NCBI GenBank assembly: GCA_902478455.1
Contig: CABSLJ010000006.1
Coordinates: 1 to 35,231, forward strand
Length of the DNA: 35,231 nt
Reading direction: 5' to 3'
Source of the DNA: an uncultured Oscillospiraceae bacterium
GTDB taxonomy: Bacteria > Bacillota > Clostridia > Oscillospirales > Acutalibacteraceae
The notes under the pieces were generated by a model that worked only from the letters and a program-made list of their open reading frames with translations, was not told the origin of the DNA and made no database searches. Every line of letters begins with the position of its first letter. Positions within the stretch are counted from its first letter, which is position 1. Made by a program: the position numbers and the translations under genes. Of this stretch, positions 31,178-35,231 are shown piece after piece.

Positions 31178-31197
31178 GAGTTAGCTTAAACTAACTC
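31178..31197. promoter_or_regulatory. Operator copy 3 (GTTAG-N6-CTAAC)
   Basis: GAGTTAG-CTTAAA-CTAACTC, seven-base perfect arms, about 57 bases before the NEAT gene start. It is the copy best placed to control the heme operon; the promoter it would block is not clear. Confidence 0.75.
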
Positions 31198-31253
31198 CAA
31201 AATCGATTTTTCCCAAACTTAGGAGACAAAAACAAACTGGAGGTAACTGCAGA

Positions 31254-33851
31254 ATGACAACTACTAAAAAGTCGTGGTGCAGCCGGGGCCTTTCCCTGTT
31301 GCTGACGCTGGCGCTTCTGTGCGGCCTGTTTTCCATTGGTACTACGGATGTCTTTGCCGCTACATTGGAACCTACCACGCCTATCGAGAAAATTGATGTG
31401 CCTGTGGAGGATGGCGTCTATTACGCAGACATCGACCTGTGGCACGCTACGAGTAACCAGTCCTCCATGGGCAATGCAGCTCTGAGAGGCAGCGCCACCT
31501 TTGAAACCAACCATCCGGAGGATACGGATTACCGTGCCATTATTGTGGTAAAGGACAACACCGCCACCGCTATTGTGGAGTTTATGCCCATGGGCTTCAT
31601 TGGACAATATGGCTTTATGATGGAGCTGGAAAGCGTGGACGCCAAGTATCTGACGCAATTCGGCGCGGTTTTTGATACGGTGGGAGATCCCCACGCCGCC
31701 AGTTACACCGCTATGGACGTACTCGCCTACCACTTGACCCAGGCCGGAACCACGGCTTACGACAGTTACAACGATCCGGATTCCAAATACGTCTATAACG
31801 GGACTACTATGCGCCCGCCGGGATATGGCTACGACTATGAGCGCCCTCTGGATATTGAGGACAAACCCTATGCCCATCTTATTTCTGTTGATGTAACTCC
31901 GATCTGGGTGCAGTTTGAAGACACCGCAAAGCCTACCACCGCGGCGGAATACACCTGGGAAAACGCGGCCTATGTTCACGTTTTCGTCCCTGTGATGTAC
32001 TCTATTCTGCCCACCTCCGGCGACCAGTACGCCAGAATGAAGGTGGATTGGACCAGCGTGGAAAGAATCGAAAATCCTGAAAATAATTTGCAGTACCGTC
32101 TATGGAGCGCAAAACAAATCTCCGGCGCCGCTTATACCAGCGAGTCCTATAAAAACCTGCAGAACGCCATCGGCGAAGTAACAGCGGAGATGGAGAAAAT
32201 CTGGCCTTCCAGCCACCTTTCCCTGGCAGGCAGCGGTACCAACAAGCAGCCGGTCTTGGAGCAGAAGGAATTCACTGCGGAGGAACAGGCCGCTATGGTA
32301 CAAAAGCTCAACGATGCGATTGACGGCTTGGAGGCAATCGGCGATAAGACCAATCTCAACGCTGTCATTGCAGAAGCGGAAACAAAAGTAGAGGAGGATT
32401 ACACTCCCAACAGTTGGACAGCCTTCCAGAAATGCTTGGAAAACGCCAAAACCGTACAGGCGGATGAGGACGCCGGCGTTTCCCGAGTGAATGCAGCCGC
32501 AGAAGCTCTCACGGAAGCCATGAAAGCCCTGACTCTCCGGGCAGACACTGCCGAGCTGGCCGCTTTGGTGAGCCAAGCGAAGGAAATCACCCAAGGAAAC
32601 TACACCGAAGAATCCTGGAACACTCTGCAAGACGCCATTGTCTCTGCCGAAAAAGCGCTGGCCGATCCCAACCTCTCGCAGAGTGACATCAGCGGCCAGA
32701 TGCTGAACCTCCAAAATGCTATGAACGGCTTGGCTGTGGAAGGGGTTCTGGACAAAAACAACCTGGAAGACGGCGTTTACTCTATTTACGGCGAAATGAT
32801 TAAAACTAATCGCACCGACAAATCCATGTCCAACGACGCTATCAATCACACTATCAAGCTGACGGTGGAAGATGGTAAGTATTACCTGACTATGGACTTC
32901 CATGGTTTGGCATACCTGAACAAGTTTGGCTATCTGGCCGAGCTCTCCTACTACGACAATGGTTATACCTATGATCAGTACGGCGGAATTGTGGGAGAGC
33001 TGAAAGCGGCCGAGGTACTCTCAACCCAGAAGAATCCGGATGGCAGTGACCTGATTGACGAGTTCAACCAGGCGGGCGGCTCCTACGAAGGCAAGCTGTA
33101 TCCCGACCAGATCAAATTCCCGCTGGTAGCGGACGCGCTGGCTGACGAAGACGGCTATGTACCGTTGCGTGTGTTTGTGCCGGTCATGGAAGATATTTCC
33201 GCTGGGACTGGTACCCAGGATGTGCTGTTGAAAGTTGACTGGTCCACCCTGGAGAAAACCACCGAAGACGATCCGGGCTTCGAGCCGGATGAGCCTGTGG
33301 AGCAGTCCCCGGCGGTGGATTACACCGATTCCAAGACCGGCGTAAAGGTTTATGCCGATAAGGGCGTGTTTGAGGAAGGCGTGCGGATCGTGGTTTTGGA
33401 AATCACCTCCGGCGCAGATTATGACGCGGCAGTCTCTTCCCTCAGCGATGTGGGCAAGAAATTCAAGCTGTACGACGTGAAATTCCTTGATGCGGACGGC
33501 AATGAAGTGGCTCCCAACGGCACGGTGAGCATCAGCCTCCCGATCACGGCGGGATATGATTCCGCGAATGTAGCAGCCTACCGGCTGAGCGACGGCAGCA
33601 AGATTCTGGTGAGAGGTGCGGTGGAGGATGATTACTATACCGTTATCACAAAGACCGCCGGAAACTATGCGTTGGTGGAAAAAGGCAGCATTGTCACCGA
33701 TGCGGAGAACAACGAGAACATGGGCAATACCAACACTCCGCAGACCGGTGATGCCAGTAATGCAGGAGTCTTCGCCCTATTGGTTCTGTCAGCTGCCGGG
33801 ATGATGGGTACGACTCTTGTCACCCGGAGGCGTAAATCCAAAGAATCCTAA
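31254..33851 (+). CDS. Sortase-anchored surface protein with two NEAT-like heme domains and FIVAR repeats
   Basis: An 865-residue cell-wall protein likely to take heme from the surroundings. It has a signal peptide (about 1-36), a first NEAT-like domain (52-268), helical FIVAR-type repeats (about 282-362, 367-428, 433-493), a second NEAT-like domain (505-668), a beta-rich domain (about 688-810), and a sorting signal TPQTG (828-832) with hydrophobic helix and RRRKSKES tail. Both NEAT domains have SM-x-N-x-A (M72, M525) and VFVPVM (M248, M645) and end in KVDW; neither shows the YxxxY heme motif of Isd proteins. Methionine ligation as in streptococcal Shr is therefore likely. AGGAG-type ribosome site GGAGG lies upstream. 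It is the first gene of the heme operon, with three operator-like repeats before it. Confidence 0.87.
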   Translation: MTTTKKSWCSRGLSLLLTLALLCGLFSIGTTDVFAATLEPTTPIEKIDVPVEDGVYYADIDLWHATSNQSSMGNAALRGSATFETNHPEDTDYRAIIVVKDNTATAIVEFMPMGFIGQYGFMMELESVDAKYLTQFGAVFDTVGDPHAASYTAMDVLAYHLTQAGTTAYDSYNDPDSKYVYNGTTMRPPGYGYDYERPLDIEDKPYAHLISVDVTPIWVQFEDTAKPTTAAEYTWENAAYVHVFVPVMYSILPTSGDQYARMKVDWTSVERIENPENNLQYRLWSAKQISGAAYTSESYKNLQNAIGEVTAEMEKIWPSSHLSLAGSGTNKQPVLEQKEFTAEEQAAMVQKLNDAIDGLEAIGDKTNLNAVIAEAETKVEEDYTPNSWTAFQKCLENAKTVQADEDAGVSRVNAAAEALTEAMKALTLRADTAELAALVSQAKEITQGNYTEESWNTLQDAIVSAEKALADPNLSQSDISGQMLNLQNAMNGLAVEGVLDKNNLEDGVYSIYGEMIKTNRTDKSMSNDAINHTIKLTVEDGKYYLTMDFHGLAYLNKFGYLAELSYYDNGYTYDQYGGIVGELKAAEVLSTQKNPDGSDLIDEFNQAGGSYEGKLYPDQIKFPLVADALADEDGYVPLRVFVPVMEDISAGTGTQDVLLKVDWSTLEKTTEDDPGFEPDEPVEQSPAVDYTDSKTGVKVYADKGVFEEGVRIVVLEITSGADYDAAVSSLSDVGKKFKLYDVKFLDADGNEVAPNGTVSISLPITAGYDSANVAAYRLSDGSKILVRGAVEDDYYTVITKTAGNYALVEKGSIVTDAENNENMGNTNTPQTGDASNAGVFALLVLSAAGMMGTTLVTRRRKSKES

Positions 33852-33866
33852 GAAGGAGATCCAGAT

Positions 33867-34772
33867 ATGACGAATACTGCAACAAAGCTCATGCGGGCGG
33901 TGTGCAGTATGGTGGTAATGCTCGCCCTCATGGCGGGCATTATTGCTGTACCAGCATTAGCAGCATCTAACGGCGTCTATACCGCCACAGCAACTTCCCA
34001 TTACAAGCACCCAACCACCGGAAAGATTGAAGATTCCGGTGGCGAAAGCTCATATGTGCTGGGCCAATCCATGACCGACAGCGCCCTCAATAAGGCCGCC
34101 CTTGTCGAGGTGGACCCGCAGGGCAATACCTATGTCACCATCCGGCTCAACCTGATGGATAATATCCAATCCCCTCAGTTTCAAGTGGATGGCAGCCGGA
34201 ACGGTTCTTTTTCCGCGGTTTCCGCCACAGTGATGCAGGAGGATTACACAGAGAATACCACCGACTTCCGGATGCAGGTGCCAAGTGAAAACGCTATCAT
34301 TCGCTGCAATATGTACGTGATCCCCATGGGGCGGGACGTTGTCTTTTACATAACAGTCGGCAATCTCCAGTCCGGTTCGGGCGATTTCGTCACCAGCGTG
34401 ACGGTGGAGCAGCCTGCGGCCACAACCCCGCAGACCCAGCCCCCCTCCAGCCAGACGCCAAGCAGCCAGACCCCAAGCTCCGCTTCTCCTTCCTCTTCGA
34501 AGGCTTCCGGCAGTGAGGCGTCTTCTGCACCTTCTTCCAGCGGTGAATCATCTTCTTCTGAAGATTTCTCCAGTGAAGACAGTTCCTTGACCGTCGGCGG
34601 CCTGGTGGAATTTGACGAATCTGGAAATGCAGTGACCGATACTTCCGCCGAAGCGGAGGAAACCAGCAGCGGCGGCAGCACCATCATCTGGTGGGTGATC
34701 GGCGGCATTGTCGTTGTGGCGATTGCCGGTGGCTGCGTGTGGTACTTCGGATTCTTCCGCAGAAAGAAATAA
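33867..34772 (+). CDS. Shp-like membrane-anchored heme-binding protein
   Basis: A 301-residue surface protein: signal peptide (1-33), one beta-rich heme domain (about 36-180), a Ser/Thr/Pro/Gln-rich and acidic spacer (about 184-270), and a C-terminal transmembrane helix (274-296) with tail FFRRKK. This is the layout of streptococcal Shp, which relays heme from Shr to HtsA. Shp binds heme with Met66 and Met153; here M69 (GQSMTDSAL) and M154 (VIPMGRD) fall at nearly the same places. AAGGAG precedes the ATG, 15 bases after the NEAT gene. It probably receives heme from the NEAT protein and hands it to the lipoprotein encoded next. Confidence 0.85.
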   Translation: MTNTATKLMRAVCSMVVMLALMAGIIAVPALAASNGVYTATATSHYKHPTTGKIEDSGGESSYVLGQSMTDSALNKAALVEVDPQGNTYVTIRLNLMDNIQSPQFQVDGSRNGSFSAVSATVMQEDYTENTTDFRMQVPSENAIIRCNMYVIPMGRDVVFYITVGNLQSGSGDFVTSVTVEQPAATTPQTQPPSSQTPSSQTPSSASPSSSKASGSEASSAPSSSGESSSSEDFSSEDSSLTVGGLVEFDESGNAVTDTSAEAEETSSGGSTIIWWVIGGIVVVAIAGGCVWYFGFFRRKK

Positions 34773-34785
34773 AGGGGGAGCAAAA

Positions 34786-35231
34786 ATGAAAAAGCTCCTG
34801 TCCCTTATCCTTGCCGGGGTGCTGGCGCTGTCCGTCACCGGCTGCGTCAACCAGCACCCCGAGGAAACCGGCAGCGCGAATGAAAGCGGAGAGCTGCGCC
34901 TTGTGGCCACCTCCCCGGCGGTGGCGCAGATCTGCAACCGGTTGAATTTGGATTTGGTAGGAATCTGCGCATCCAGCAGCGACCTGCCGGAACGGTATGA
35001 CGGCGTCACCACGGTGGGCATGGCGATGAATCCGGACTTGGAGATCATCAAATCCCTCGATCCCGACTACATCCTGTCCCCCAGCTCTTTGCAAAACGAT
35101 TTACAGCCCAAATACGCCTCCATTGGAGAGAAATCCCTGTTTTTGGACCTGAAAAGCGTGGAAGGAATGTACGCTTCGATTGAAGGGCTGGGCCAGAAAT
35201 TCGACCGCGAGGAAGAAGCCGCCGTCATGCT
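34786..35231 (+). CDS. isdE: Heme ABC transporter substrate-binding lipoprotein, IsdE/HtsA-like, 3' end cut
   Basis: Only the first 148 residues are in the window. Signal MKKLLSLILAGVLALSVTGC ends in a lipobox (C20). The mature part begins the helical-backbone binding-protein fold: LRLVATSPAVAQICNRLNLD, VGICASSSDLPERY, VGMAMNPDLEIIKSLDPDYI. Methionines M79 and M81 lie where S. aureus IsdE has its heme ligand Met78; the second ligand, a histidine, would be beyond the edge. AGGGGGAG precedes the ATG, 13 bases after the Shp-like gene. Permease and ATPase genes are expected just outside the window. Heme rather than siderophore transport is inferred from the operon and the Met motif. Confidence 0.87.
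   Translation, partial: MKKLLSLILAGVLALSVTGCVNQHPEETGSANESGELRLVATSPAVAQICNRLNLDLVGICASSSDLPERYDGVTTVGMAMNPDLEIIKSLDPDYILSPSSLQNDLQPKYASIGEKSLFLDLKSVEGMYASIEGLGQKFDREEEAAVM

Noticed and set aside
31191..31979. 262-codon minus-strand frame over the start of the NEAT gene
   Set aside because: Antisense to a well-formed signal peptide and NEAT domain; no independent support.
1..35231. CRISPR arrays, rRNA genes, intact insertion sequences or transposases
   Set aside because: No regularly spaced repeats, rRNA segments, or transposase-like proteins were seen on either strand.

Overview
The window looks like a chromosomal segment of an anaerobic Gram-positive Firmicute, probably class Clostridia and plausibly an Oscillospirales-type gut bacterium. 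This rests on the gene order (zapA with a U32 peptidase; dut, DUF4321, maf, mreBCD, mrdA, minD, mgsA; a T-box before hisS-aspS), strong AGGAGG-type ribosome sites with several TTG starts, lipoproteins, a sortase-type sorting signal, and no outer-membrane genes. The genus is not resolved. By eye the left two thirds is GC-rich, and composition shifts to a less GC-rich, more mixed style around 17.6-18.6 kb and again after the tRNA-Arg gene at 22.1 kb.

Layout. 1-2256 (minus): glycogen phosphorylase, cut by the window edge. 2755-5908: zapA, a U32 peptidase-like RNA-modification protein and dUTPase. 6035-12883: DUF4321, maf, mreB, mreC, mreD, mrdA (PBP2) and minD, a cell-shape and division cluster. 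12922-16913: methylglyoxal synthase, then a T-box riboswitch controlling hisS-aspS. 17128-18547: an HxlR regulator and a small divergent XRE-repressor module with a palindromic operator, which looks like part of a mobile element. 18693-21911: aldo/keto reductase, malic enzyme and, convergent to them, a spore-photolyase-like radical SAM protein. 22122-22198: tRNA-Arg(ACG).

22454-30475 is an accessory redox region. A four-gene minus-strand operon (alpha/beta hydrolase, cyclophilin-fold lipoprotein, aldo/keto reductase, cyclophilin-fold protein) is divergent from a LysR regulator. A second minus-strand operon begins with a MerR-like regulator and continues with flavin reductase, exported lipoprotein flavodoxin, a visibly broken formylglycine-generating-enzyme-like lipoprotein, a carboxymuconolactone-decarboxylase/cupin fusion, a cysteine-rich flavodoxin and a DUF4405 cytochrome-b-like membrane protein. 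The likely theme is flavin- and NAD(P)H-dependent reduction of small electrophiles or quinone-like compounds. The substrate is unknown.

30476-35231 holds the most distinctive part: a 778-base regulatory region followed by a surface heme-acquisition operon (two-NEAT, FIVAR-containing, sortase-anchored protein; Shp-like membrane-anchored heme protein; IsdE/HtsA-like lipoprotein running off the right edge). Three copies of GTTAG-N6-CTAAC lie upstream, as expected for a metal-dependent repressor. All three surface heme domains lack the Tyr-based NEAT heme motif I looked for. They share a paired-methionine pattern, an SM motif early and a V-P-(V)-M motif late, that fits bis-methionine heme binding and hand-over from protein to protein.
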